From positions 1,642,893 to 1,706,892 of the forward strand of contig NZ_MU255056.1 of NCBI RefSeq assembly GCF_000227725.2: a stretch of 64,000 nt of DNA. Reading direction: 5' to 3'. The position numbers and the translations under genes were made by a program. The first letter of the stretch is position 1, and the number at the start of each line of letters is the position of its first letter. Shown one piece after another: positions 27,651 to 36,500 of the stretch. Source of the DNA: Thiorhodospira sibirica ATCC 700588. Its GTDB lineage: Bacteria; Pseudomonadota; Gammaproteobacteria; Ectothiorhodospirales; Ectothiorhodospiraceae. The notes beneath the pieces are model-generated. The model was not told where the DNA came from, ran no database searches, and was given only the letters and a program-made list of their open reading frames with translations.

Positions 27651-27665
27651 CCTAGGTGTAAGCTC
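27651..27665. repeat. 15-bp match to the group II intron relic region (247-261)
   Basis: CCTAGGTGTAAGCTC occurs here and at 247-261. It lies in the 260-bp intergenic region between the divergent kinase/GGDEF gene and the REC-histidine kinase gene. A TATAAT (27642-27647) is just upstream and could be a -10 box for the latter, but no good -35 was seen. Confidence 0.5.
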
Positions 27666-27734
27666 TGATTATTCTGCTTTGTCTGCGTGCCAGCCACCGA
27701 AAACCAGTCACTTTTAGCGAGATGTGAACCCTGC

Positions 27735-28856
27735 ATGACCCTAGTGCCTAAGCCCAAAAGCATACTTGCGATTGATGATAATCCAGAGAATCTGGATGTG
27801 GTCAGGGCCGCCCTGAGCGCAAACTATATCGTCAAGGCGGCGACCAATGGCTTGCTTGCGCTCAAAATCGCCCAAAGCCAGCGACCGGATTTGATCTTGC
27901 TAGACATCATGATGCCTTCCATGGATGGCTATGAGGTCTGCCGCCGCCTCAAAGAACACCCAGATACTCGCGATATCCCCGTCATTTTTCTCACCGCACG
28001 GGGCGGGGTGCAGGATGAAACTCGAGGTTTTTCGCTGGGTGCGGTGGACTACATCTCCAAGCCGATCAATGCGGCCATCCTGCATGCGCGGATTCAGACG
28101 CATATCGCCTTGCACGAGGCCAAGCGTCGTCTGGAAGCGCAAAACCAGGCTCTGATTGAAGCGGCACAGATGCGCGAGGATATTGAGCGCGTCATGCGCC
28201 ATGATCTTAAATCGCCACTGAACAGTATCATCGGCACCCCGCAGCTATTGCTGATGGACGATAATTTGACACTTGAACAGCGTGAGATGGTCAAAGACAT
28301 CGAGGAAGTGGGCTGGCGCATGATGAATATGATCAATATGTCGCTGGTTTTGCTGAAAATGGAATACGGCATTTATGAACCACAGCTGGCTGAAGTGGAT
28401 CTGCTCAAAGTGCTGCGTGATGTGCTGAATGATGAGCGCTTCTGGCAACAGGGACGTGATATTCAGGTACACATCTTGCTTAATGAACAGCCAGTGACTG
28501 CCGAGGACCAAATCATGATGTTCTCGGAGGAGTTAGTCTGTTATTCGATGCTGGCGAATCTGTATAAAAATGCTCTGGAGGCCTCACCTAACGGCGCGGT
28601 GATTGACATCGCATTCACGGAACAGCGAGATACCCTCGAGATTCGCATCCGCAATGCGGGCGAAGTCCCCGAGACGATCCGGGCGCGGTTTTTTGAAAAA
28701 TTTGTCACCGCCAACAAACCCAACGGCACCGGGCTTGGGACCTATTCAGCCCGTTTGATTGCCAAGGCACTGGGCGGAGCGATTGCCCTAGATTGCAGCC
28801 AGGAAGGACACACCATTATCCACATCACCTTGCCTAAAACCACCAGCGAGCGCTAG
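27735..28856 (+). CDS. Response regulator - histidine kinase hybrid (REC-HisKA-HATPase)
   Basis: 373 residues from ATG 27735. REC domain first (about 10-125): AIDDNPENL, phospho-Asp in LILLDIMMPSMDGYE, T in FLTARG, K in SKPIN. A short coiled helix (EAKRRLEAQNQALIEAAQ) leads to the HisKA box with its His in MRHDLKSPLNSIIG (about 155). The HATPase domain has NLYKNALEASPNG (N box), then a weak G1, and NGTGLGTYSARLIAKALGG (G2). No membrane segment, so cytoplasmic. Divergent from the kinase/GGDEF gene, a suggestive but unproven partner. Confidence 0.88.
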   Translation: MTLVPKPKSILAIDDNPENLDVVRAALSANYIVKAATNGLLALKIAQSQRPDLILLDIMMPSMDGYEVCRRLKEHPDTRDIPVIFLTARGGVQDETRGFSLGAVDYISKPINAAILHARIQTHIALHEAKRRLEAQNQALIEAAQMREDIERVMRHDLKSPLNSIIGTPQLLLMDDNLTLEQREMVKDIEEVGWRMMNMINMSLVLLKMEYGIYEPQLAEVDLLKVLRDVLNDERFWQQGRDIQVHILLNEQPVTAEDQIMMFSEELVCYSMLANLYKNALEASPNGAVIDIAFTEQRDTLEIRIRNAGEVPETIRARFFEKFVTANKPNGTGLGTYSARLIAKALGGAIALDCSQEGHTIIHITLPKTTSER

Positions 28857-28874
28857 TGCGGAGGTTTTTTTGCC

Positions 28875-29816
28875 ATGAAGATACTTATTACCGGCGGTAC
28901 CGGATTTATCGGGCGACACCTGGCCAATCGTTGGGCGGCCCAGGGACACGCGGTGATTGTGCTCAGTCGTCAGGCCCAGGCGCCCGGTGCAGCTGGGCTG
29001 CACCCGCAGGTGCGCATCCTGGCATGGGATGGCGTTAGTGCGCAGGGCTGGGGGAGTGAGCTTGAGGGTGCCGATGCCATTGTCAACCTGGCTGGCGCAA
29101 ATATCGCCGGCGAGGGCTTGTTGCCAACCCGCTGGAGCGCGGAGCGTAAAGATTTGATTACCCGCTCGCGGGTGGCAGCAGGACAGGCCGTGGTGCAGGC
29201 CATCACTGCTGCTACCGTCAAACCGCGTGTTTTGCTGCAGGCCTCGGGGATTGATTATTATGCCGCGCAGCCTTCCATGGAGTTGCCGCCGGTCAATGAA
29301 GACTCCCCACGCGGGGAAGGCTTTCTTGCCGAGGTCTGTGCGCAGTGGGAGCAGGCCACCGCGCCTGTTGAAATCTTGGGGGTGCGCCGTGTCATCATGC
29401 GCACCGGGGTGGTGCTCAGTGACAACGGGGGTGCGCTTCCACGCATGGCTTTGCCGTTTCGCTTCTTTGCCGGTGGCACCCTGGGCAATGGGCAACAGCC
29501 GGTATCGTGGATTCATCTGGAGGATCAGCTCGGTGCCATAGAATTTCTGCTCGCGCAGGAGGCAGCCCACGGCGCGTTTAATCTGTGTGCCCCGCATCCG
29601 TTGAGTAATGCCGCCTTCATGCGGGAACTCGGACGTGCGCTACACCGCCCTGCCCTGCTACCGGCTCCGGCCCTTGCACTTAAACTGGCCCTGGGCGAGA
29701 TGTCTACCCTGCTGCTCAGTGGACGCCGCGCCCTTCCCCAGCGATTACTGGATATGGGCTATGTCTTTCGCTATCCGACGGCAGACACAGCGCTTGCTGC
29801 CCTCTATGCCCCGTGA
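28875..29816 (+). CDS. TIGR01777-type NAD-dependent epimerase (YfcH-like)
   Basis: 313 residues, short-chain dehydrogenase fold. The nucleotide-binding start [16 protein letters not shown] is at residues 4-19. Typical of this family are [35 protein letters not shown] and [17 protein letters not shown], plus the C-terminal DUF1731-like part ([29 protein letters not shown]...[22 protein letters not shown]). The substrate of the family is not established. It starts 18 bases after the preceding kinase gene and may be co-transcribed. Confidence 0.9.
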   Translation: MKILITGGTGFIGRHLANRWAAQGHAVIVLSRQAQAPGAAGLHPQVRILAWDGVSAQGWGSELEGADAIVNLAGANIAGEGLLPTRWSAERKDLITRSRVAAGQAVVQAITAATVKPRVLLQASGIDYYAAQPSMELPPVNEDSPRGEGFLAEVCAQWEQATAPVEILGVRRVIMRTGVVLSDNGGALPRMALPFRFFAGGTLGNGQQPVSWIHLEDQLGAIEFLLAQEAAHGAFNLCAPHPLSNAAFMRELGRALHRPALLPAPALALKLALGEMSTLLLSGRRALPQRLLDMGYVFRYPTADTALAALYAP

Positions 29817-29957
29817 TATTACGCCGTGTGTTGTTTAAACCATCTCACGCCCCCGCGCAGGGTGCGGCTTAAGGCCGCACCCTGCGCGGTTTATGTTGCA
29901 CCCGTGTGTAAATTGCCCAGCCACATCATGCACAGACACAGGACTACGCCCCCGCAT

Positions 29958-31703
29958 ATGCTTTCCCGCTTACTGATTGTTGTTTGCGCCCTGTGGATGC
30001 TTGGCGGATGTACAGCCAGCCCACCGGCGCGCCCCACCGATGATACTCCGCCAGCCCCCTTGCTAACATCGCCCCTGCCCATCTTCTACGATGCGGTTCC
30101 CGACGACGATGTATTTGCCAATCTGCTCTATGAATTGCTGGTGGGCGAGATTGCCGGTCATCTCGGACAGCTGGACATTTCCGTGGAACATTATCTGCGC
30201 GCCGCGCAGCTCAGTCATGAGCCCCAAGTGGCAGAACGCGCCACCCGCATCGCTCTCATTGCCGGGGCGGCGGATCTGGCCATCGAAGCCGTACAGCGCT
30301 GGCTGGTACTGGCCCCGGAGAATCTGGATGCGCGTCAGGTTTTAGCGGCCTTGCTGGTCAACGAAGGCCGGCCCGAGGAGGCACTCGGGCACCTGGAATA
30401 CCTGATGCAGCGGGTGCAACAGGTTGAGGATAATGGCTTTGGTCTGGTCGCCAGTCTGCTCAGTCGCAGCCAGGATGCCCGCGCCGCCACCCAGGCCATG
30501 CGCCTGCTGGCACAGCGCTATCCCAATGATATCCGCGCCTATCTGGCACTGGCTAATCTGGCGGCACACCATCAAGACTATGCCGGCGCCCTACTGGCTG
30601 CAGAGCAGGCCCTGCGCATCCATCCGCAGTCGATGCCCGCCCGCATGATCAAAGCGCGTGCCTTAAGTGAAACCGGTCAGGCCGCTGCGGCGCTGGAATC
30701 CCTGCAACGCCTGCTCCAGGATCATCCCGATAACCATGAACTGCGTATGACCTATGCACGGATGCTGTTGCGTGAGCGGCGTTTTGACGAGGCTCAGACC
30801 GTATTTAGCACGCTGATCCAACGCCGTCCGCACGACAGCGACCTCATCTACACCCTGGCTTTGCTGCATATTGAAGCGGAACAGTATCAAAGCGCCGAGC
30901 GCCTGCTGCGCCAGCTTCTGGAACTGCGCGTGCATGAACAGGAAGCGCGCTACTATCTGGGACGCATTGCCGACATCACGGGGCGGCCTGCACAGGCACT
31001 GCAATGGTATGAGCGGGTCAGCGATGGTGATTACTGGCTGGAAGCCCATAGCCGTGCTGCCACCCTGCACGCCCAGGCCGGACGGTTGCATACTGCCCGT
31101 GAGCGCTTTGAGCGGCTGCGCTTTGAAAGCGTCCACTCTGATGAAACCGTGCGCCTGTATCTGCTGGAGACGCAAATTCTGCGTGATCAGCGCGCCTATG
31201 CAGAGGGCATGACGCTGCTCAACGAGGCGCTGGAGTTCTACCCCGACGATCCGCAACTGCTGTATGCCCGCGCCTTGATGGCCGAGCGCCTGGACCGCCT
31301 GGACATCCTTGAAGCCGATTTGCGCACCATTTTGGCCCAGGATCCCGACAATGCCGCTGCGCTCAATGCCCTGGGCTATACCCTGGCGGATCGCACCGAT
31401 CGCTATCAGGAGGCCTACGGCTATATCATCCGCGCCTATGAACTGGTTTCCGATGATGCCGCGATCACCGACAGTCTGGGCTGGGTGCTGTTTCGTCTGG
31501 GGCGCCTGGATGAGGCTGAAATCTACTTACGCCGGGCCCATGCCATGCTTGAAGATGCCGAAATCGCCAGCAATCTGGCCGCACTTTTGTGGGCACGCGG
31601 TCACTATGACGAGGCGTGGGAGATTTTGCGCACCGCCCTGGAAGCCGATCCTGCGCATGAACGTCTGTTACGCCTGCAACGGCAGTTCAGCCACGATGAA
31701 TAA
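29958..31703 (+). CDS. TPR-repeat lipoprotein
   Basis: 581 residues from ATG 29958, chosen because a lipoprotein signal starts there (MLSRLLIVVCALWMLGGC, lipobox LGGC at residues 15-18); an in-frame ATG at 29928 is also possible. The rest is a string of tetratricopeptide repeats (for example RYPNDIRAYLALANLAAHHQ, YPDDPQLLYARALMAERLDRLD, AALNALGYTLADRTDRYQEA). Likely an outer-membrane-anchored scaffold. It overlaps lolB by 8 bases, and TPR lipoproteins upstream of lolB are common in gammaproteobacteria. Confidence 0.88.
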   Translation: MLSRLLIVVCALWMLGGCTASPPARPTDDTPPAPLLTSPLPIFYDAVPDDDVFANLLYELLVGEIAGHLGQLDISVEHYLRAAQLSHEPQVAERATRIALIAGAADLAIEAVQRWLVLAPENLDARQVLAALLVNEGRPEEALGHLEYLMQRVQQVEDNGFGLVASLLSRSQDARAATQAMRLLAQRYPNDIRAYLALANLAAHHQDYAGALLAAEQALRIHPQSMPARMIKARALSETGQAAAALESLQRLLQDHPDNHELRMTYARMLLRERRFDEAQTVFSTLIQRRPHDSDLIYTLALLHIEAEQYQSAERLLRQLLELRVHEQEARYYLGRIADITGRPAQALQWYERVSDGDYWLEAHSRAATLHAQAGRLHTARERFERLRFESVHSDETVRLYLLETQILRDQRAYAEGMTLLNEALEFYPDDPQLLYARALMAERLDRLDILEADLRTILAQDPDNAAALNALGYTLADRTDRYQEAYGYIIRAYELVSDDAAITDSLGWVLFRLGRLDEAEIYLRRAHAMLEDAEIASNLAALLWARGHYDEAWEILRTALEADPAHERLLRLQRQFSHDE

Positions 31704-32325
31704 GGCGCTGCTGCTGTTGCTGTGGCTGGGCATCTGGCTGACGGGCTGCACCACATTGCCACCGCTGTCAAATGAAGATCAGGCCGACCGTTGGCAAGAC
31801 CGCCAGGCCGAACTTCTCCAGCTACAACACTGGGTCATTCATGGGCGCATTGCCTTGCGCCATGAAGATGAACAATGGCATGCCAATGTGCGCTGGCGTC
31901 AGGATCAGGCCGAGTTTGATATTCAACTCTTTGGCCCTTTCGGGCGCGATATTGCCCGGATTCAGGGCAATAGCGAAGGCGTCACCCTGCGCACCGGCGA
32001 AGGCGAGCACTACCTGGCCCGCCATGTCGATGAACTCACCCAGCAGGTGCTCGGCTGGCCCCTGCCCGCCGCCGGGCTACGCTACTGGATCCTGGGCCAT
32101 CCCCTGCCCACCGCTGAGCACACGCTCAAGCTCGGCGCCCAGGGACAGCTTGAATCCCTGTACCAATCGGGTTGGGAGATTCGTTATGAGCGCTACAATG
32201 ACGCCCCTTTGCCGCTGCCACAGCGGATGCGTCTGCAGTATGAAAACATCTACCTGCGCCTGCTGATTGACGAATGGCATCTGCAACCAGACGCCCCGCC
32301 GTTCAACCCTAACTTCGGCGTCTAA
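31696..32325 (+). CDS. lolB: Outer-membrane lipoprotein receptor LolB
   Basis: 209 residues from ATG 31696, overlapping the TPR gene stop. The lipoprotein signal LLLLLWLGIWLTGCTTLPPL has its lipobox Cys near residue 18. The mature part has LolB features: WVIHGRIALRHEDEQWHANVRWRQ, FDIQLFGPFGRDIARIQG and the C-terminal RMRLQYENIYLRLLIDEWHL. LolB takes lipoproteins from LolA and inserts them in the outer membrane. ispE, a frequent neighbour, is not here; thiL follows instead. Confidence 0.9.
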   Translation: MNKALLLLLWLGIWLTGCTTLPPLSNEDQADRWQDRQAELLQLQHWVIHGRIALRHEDEQWHANVRWRQDQAEFDIQLFGPFGRDIARIQGNSEGVTLRTGEGEHYLARHVDELTQQVLGWPLPAAGLRYWILGHPLPTAEHTLKLGAQGQLESLYQSGWEIRYERYNDAPLPLPQRMRLQYENIYLRLLIDEWHLQPDAPPFNPNFGV

Positions 32326-32333
32326 GGTTTTTT

Positions 32334-33311
32334 ATGGGCACAGAATTTGACGTGATTGCCGCATACTTTGATTTGCCCAGCTCGCGTGAGGATGTGCTGC
32401 TGGGGGTGGGGGATGATGGGGCTGTGTTGCGGGTGCCGCCGGGGTATGTGCTGGTGGTAAGCACCGATACCTTGGTCGCCGGGGTGCATTTCCCCCAGGA
32501 TACCCCGGCGCAGGCGATTGGCCACAAAGCCTTGGCGGTGAATCTAAGCGATCTGGCAGCGATGGGAGCGCAACCCGCCTGGGTCACGTTAGCGCTGACC
32601 TTGCCTGCAGCAGATCGTGCCTGGATCAGTGGCTTTATGCAGGGCTTTCGCGGCCTGCTGGAGCAGGAGGGGGTGGCGCTGGTCGGCGGGGATACCACCT
32701 GCGGGCCTTTGTCAATTACTGTGCAAGCCTTGGGATGGGTCGAACCGGATAAGGCGCTCAGACGCGATGCCGCCCGCCCGGAGGAGTTGATCTTTGTCAC
32801 CGGCACCCTCGGTGATGCGGCGGCGGGCTTACACTGCTGGCAACAGGGCATTCAAACGCCACACAGTCCCGCCCTGATTGAGCGCCTGTGCTATCCCACG
32901 CCGCGCTGTGCGCTGGGGACACAGTTGCACGCCTACGAGGTGCGGGCAGCCATTGATATCTCGGATGGTTTATGTGCGGATCTGGGGCATATTCTCAAAG
33001 CCTCTGCGCTGGGGGCTACCCTGTATCTGGAACATCTGCCCCTGTCGGCGGCGCTACAGGCCCATTTACACCAGCATCCCGTGGCGCTTGAACAGTATCC
33101 CGCCCTCAACGGCGGTGATGATTATGAACTTCTGTTCACTGCCCCCGCGCCGGCTGAGAAAGATTTGCGCCGCCTTTGCACCGCCTTACAGATTCCACTG
33201 ACCTGCATCGGCCATACCCACACCACCCCCGGTTGCCTGCTGCAAACGCCTGACGGTAGGCATATAAGCCTAAGCCGCCGGGGCTATGAGCATTTTGCGC
33301 CTGCCTGCTGA
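32334..33311 (+). CDS. thiL: Thiamine-monophosphate kinase
   Basis: 325 residues. ThiL phosphorylates thiamine phosphate to the active cofactor thiamine diphosphate. Motifs: GVGDDGAVLRVPPGYVLVVSTDTLV (residues 22-46, Mg-binding Asp), AIGHKALAVNLSDLAAMGAQPAW, ALVGGDTTCGPLSITVQALG, and AIDISDGLCADLGHI, all normal for the family. It starts 8 bases after lolB. Confidence 0.94.
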   Translation: MGTEFDVIAAYFDLPSSREDVLLGVGDDGAVLRVPPGYVLVVSTDTLVAGVHFPQDTPAQAIGHKALAVNLSDLAAMGAQPAWVTLALTLPAADRAWISGFMQGFRGLLEQEGVALVGGDTTCGPLSITVQALGWVEPDKALRRDAARPEELIFVTGTLGDAAAGLHCWQQGIQTPHSPALIERLCYPTPRCALGTQLHAYEVRAAIDISDGLCADLGHILKASALGATLYLEHLPLSAALQAHLHQHPVALEQYPALNGGDDYELLFTAPAPAEKDLRRLCTALQIPLTCIGHTHTTPGCLLQTPDGRHISLSRRGYEHFAPAC

Positions 33312-33520
33312 GACCACGCCCTGCGTCTTCCCTGTCCATGACAGTGAAAGCGGCAAAGTATCGGTTATACTAACCGCCAACAATATCCCCATGGCCTCAC
33401 CCCTCATAAGCGCGCCGCACGGTGCGTGAGGGCCGTATATGGAAGGTAGTGCGGCCTGCTGATGCCAAAAGGGACATGATTATCATTTTTATTTATTACC
33501 ACTGTCCTGAGTCTTAAAAC

Positions 33521-36500
33521 ATGCCCGAGATGACACAAGAACATGGTGTTGACAGCGCGGATATACCCTCCAGGGAGCTGCCGACGGTGGTCGGAATCGG
33601 GGCATCGGCAGGCGGCATTGAGGCGCTAAGCCGGTTGCTGCGCGCCTTGCCGGAAAACACCCATTTCAGCTATGTCATCGCGCAGCATTTGTCCGCCGAA
33701 CACCCCAGCATGTTGACTGATATTTTAGGGCGCGAGACCCAGTTGCCGGTGATGGAACTGGAAGACGGCTTTGCGCCTGCGCCCAATACCATCTACATCA
33801 CGCCGGCAGCGGCAAATGTCCTGTTTGAAGAAGGGATTTTTCGGCTCAAGGAAACCACCGTCCGGGGAACGCCCAAGCCTTCCATTGATCTACTGTTTCG
33901 CAGCCTCGCCATGGATCTGGGCGAGCTGGCCATTGGGATTGTGCTGTCTGGCACCGGCACCGATGGCGCAGAGGGCGTGAAGGCCATCAAGCAGGCGGGG
34001 GGTTATGTGCTGGTGCAAAGCCTGGACACCGCCAAATATACCGGGATGCCGCAAGCAGCGGCGGATACCGGCGTGGCTGACGAGATATTGCCCCCTGAAG
34101 GCATTGGGGAGGCCCTGACGCGCTTAAATCAGCATTTGCCCACGCCAACCGCTTTGTCTTCTTTGCCGCAAAATCTGGGCAAGCACACCGAGCTTGAGCG
34201 CATTGTGCGTCTGGTGCGTACCCGTACCGGGGTGGATCTGGGGCTCTATAAAGAAGCGACGATGTTGCGCCGTTTGCAGCGCCGTTTGCATGAAAGCAAT
34301 GCCGCCTCCTTGGGTGAATATCTGGATCTGCTTGAGCATCGCCTTGATGAAGCCGAGGCGTTGGTCAATACGCTGCATATCGTAGTCACCAGCTTTTTTC
34401 GTGATACCGAGGCCTTCAATGCGCTCAGTACCTTCATTCAATTGATTGTGCAGCGCAAACCCACGGATGAGGCCCTGCGTATCTGGATTGCGGGATGCGC
34501 CACCGGCGAGGAGGCCTATTCCGTGGGGATGCTGGTGCTGGAAGCCATGCGCGAACAGACCAAGCACCTCAAAGTACAAATCTATGCCACCGATGTGGAT
34601 CTGGATGCGCTGGCCACTGCCCGGCGCGGGGTCTATTCCAGCAGCGCCATTGAGTTACTGGATCGTGCCCTGTTGCAGCGCTATTTTCACAAGATCAAGG
34701 ATTGCTATCAGGTCAATCAGGTGTTGCGTGAGCTGATCGTTTTTGCCAAACACGACCTGATCAAGGATCCGCCCTTCTTGCATCTGGATATGGTGAGCTG
34801 TCGCAATCTGCTGATCTATTTTAAAAACGATATTCAAGGGCGCGTTCTGGAAACCTTCCATTACGCCCTGCGCAGTTATGGCTATCTGTTTTTGGGGCGT
34901 TCTGAAACCACGCATTGTCGTGAAACCTTGTTTGTCACCGTCTCCAAGCCGGCCAAGCTGTACCAGCGTAAGCCGGGTGATTCCAGCTATATTCCCCCAA
35001 TCCAGCGCCTGGGTAACGGTGGCGGGGCAGCCAGCGCCACGGCCATAGAACAGCGCAGCCCAGGGATTTTGGAGCGCATTCTGGATTCCTTGCAGCAAAG
35101 CTATGTGCCGCCGGGTCTGTTGCTGGATGAGCGTCTGGATATTCGGCGGATTTTGGGCAAAGGTGGTCAGTATCTGCGTCACAAAGAAGGCCAGACCAGC
35201 TTAAACGCGGTGGAGCTGATACCCAAGCATCTCGGGCTGGATCTGCGGGCGCTGGTGGCCAAGTCCAAGCGATCCGGGATGCCGGTGCATGGGCGCACGG
35301 TGAAATATCGGCTGGACACCGAGGAAGTGGCGGTGCGCCTCGTGGTGAGGCCGCTGGTGGATGATAGCGCCGAGCTACTGTATCTGGTGCTGTTTGAACC
35401 GCAAAACCTGAGTGTGCCGGTTGCCGACCATTCGGCCTCGCTCGGACCGGCGGATGAAGACAGTGTGCGCGCCCTGGAGCACGAGCTGGCCGCCACCCGC
35501 GAACATCTGCAAACGGTGGTGCAGGAGCTGGAAACCACCAATGAAGAACTGCAATCGACCAACGAGGAACTGCAATCGGCCAACGAGGAGCTGCAATCGA
35601 CCAATGAAGAGCTGGAAACCTCCAACGAGGAATTGCAAGCCACCAACGAGGAACTGTCTACAGTCAATCAGGAACTGCAAGGCCGCTCCGAGCAATTGGC
35701 CCTGGTCAACAGCGACCTGCAAAACATCAAAGACAGCCTGCCCTATCCGATCATTGCCATCGACAGCCATTTATGCGTCAAGCACTTCAATCAGGAAGCA
35801 CAGCGCATTTTCAATCTGAACAATGAGGATATGGGCAAAAATGTGGCGACGCTGCAGGCACTGGTCAGCGTCTCTGGTCTGGTTGAGCGTCTGGATCAGG
35901 TGATTCGCTCAAGCCAGCCCTTTGAACAGCAAATCAGCGCCCCCGGCGATTATCTGATGCGCATTCAACCGTATGCGGGCACCAAGCATCACGGGGCGGG
36001 GGCGATTCTGACCTTTTGGGATAATGCCGAGATCATCAAAACCCAAAACGAACTGCGCGAAAGTGAGAACCGTCTGCAGCAAATCCTCAACCACTCGCCG
36101 TTATGGGATTATGTCAAGGACCGGGGTGGGCGCTATCTGTTGATCAATCGACGAATGCTGGAGGTCATCGGTTATCAGGCCGCCGAGGTCATTGGACGGG
36201 TGGATGAGGAGCTGTTTAGCCCCGAGATCACCCGCATTTTTCGCCAGGCCGACCATCAGGCGCTGACCAGTGAAAAAGTGGTTGAAATCGAGCATTGCCT
36301 GCACATCGGCGGCAAGGACGTGATCCTGCTGGCCTCGCATTTCACCTTGCGCGATGCTGCCGGCATTGCCTATGCGGTGTGTATGAAAGCCCTGGATATC
36401 ACCGCCCGCAAAGCCAATGAGATGCTGGTCAACCTGCAATCACAGGCCCTCAATGCCAGCGCCAATGGCATTGCCATCACTGCGGGTACCAACGACTTCC

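Noticed and set aside
35530-35680. CRISPR-like array suggested by regular 21-bp units
   Set aside because: The units are contiguous without spacers and encode coiled-coil heptads in frame.
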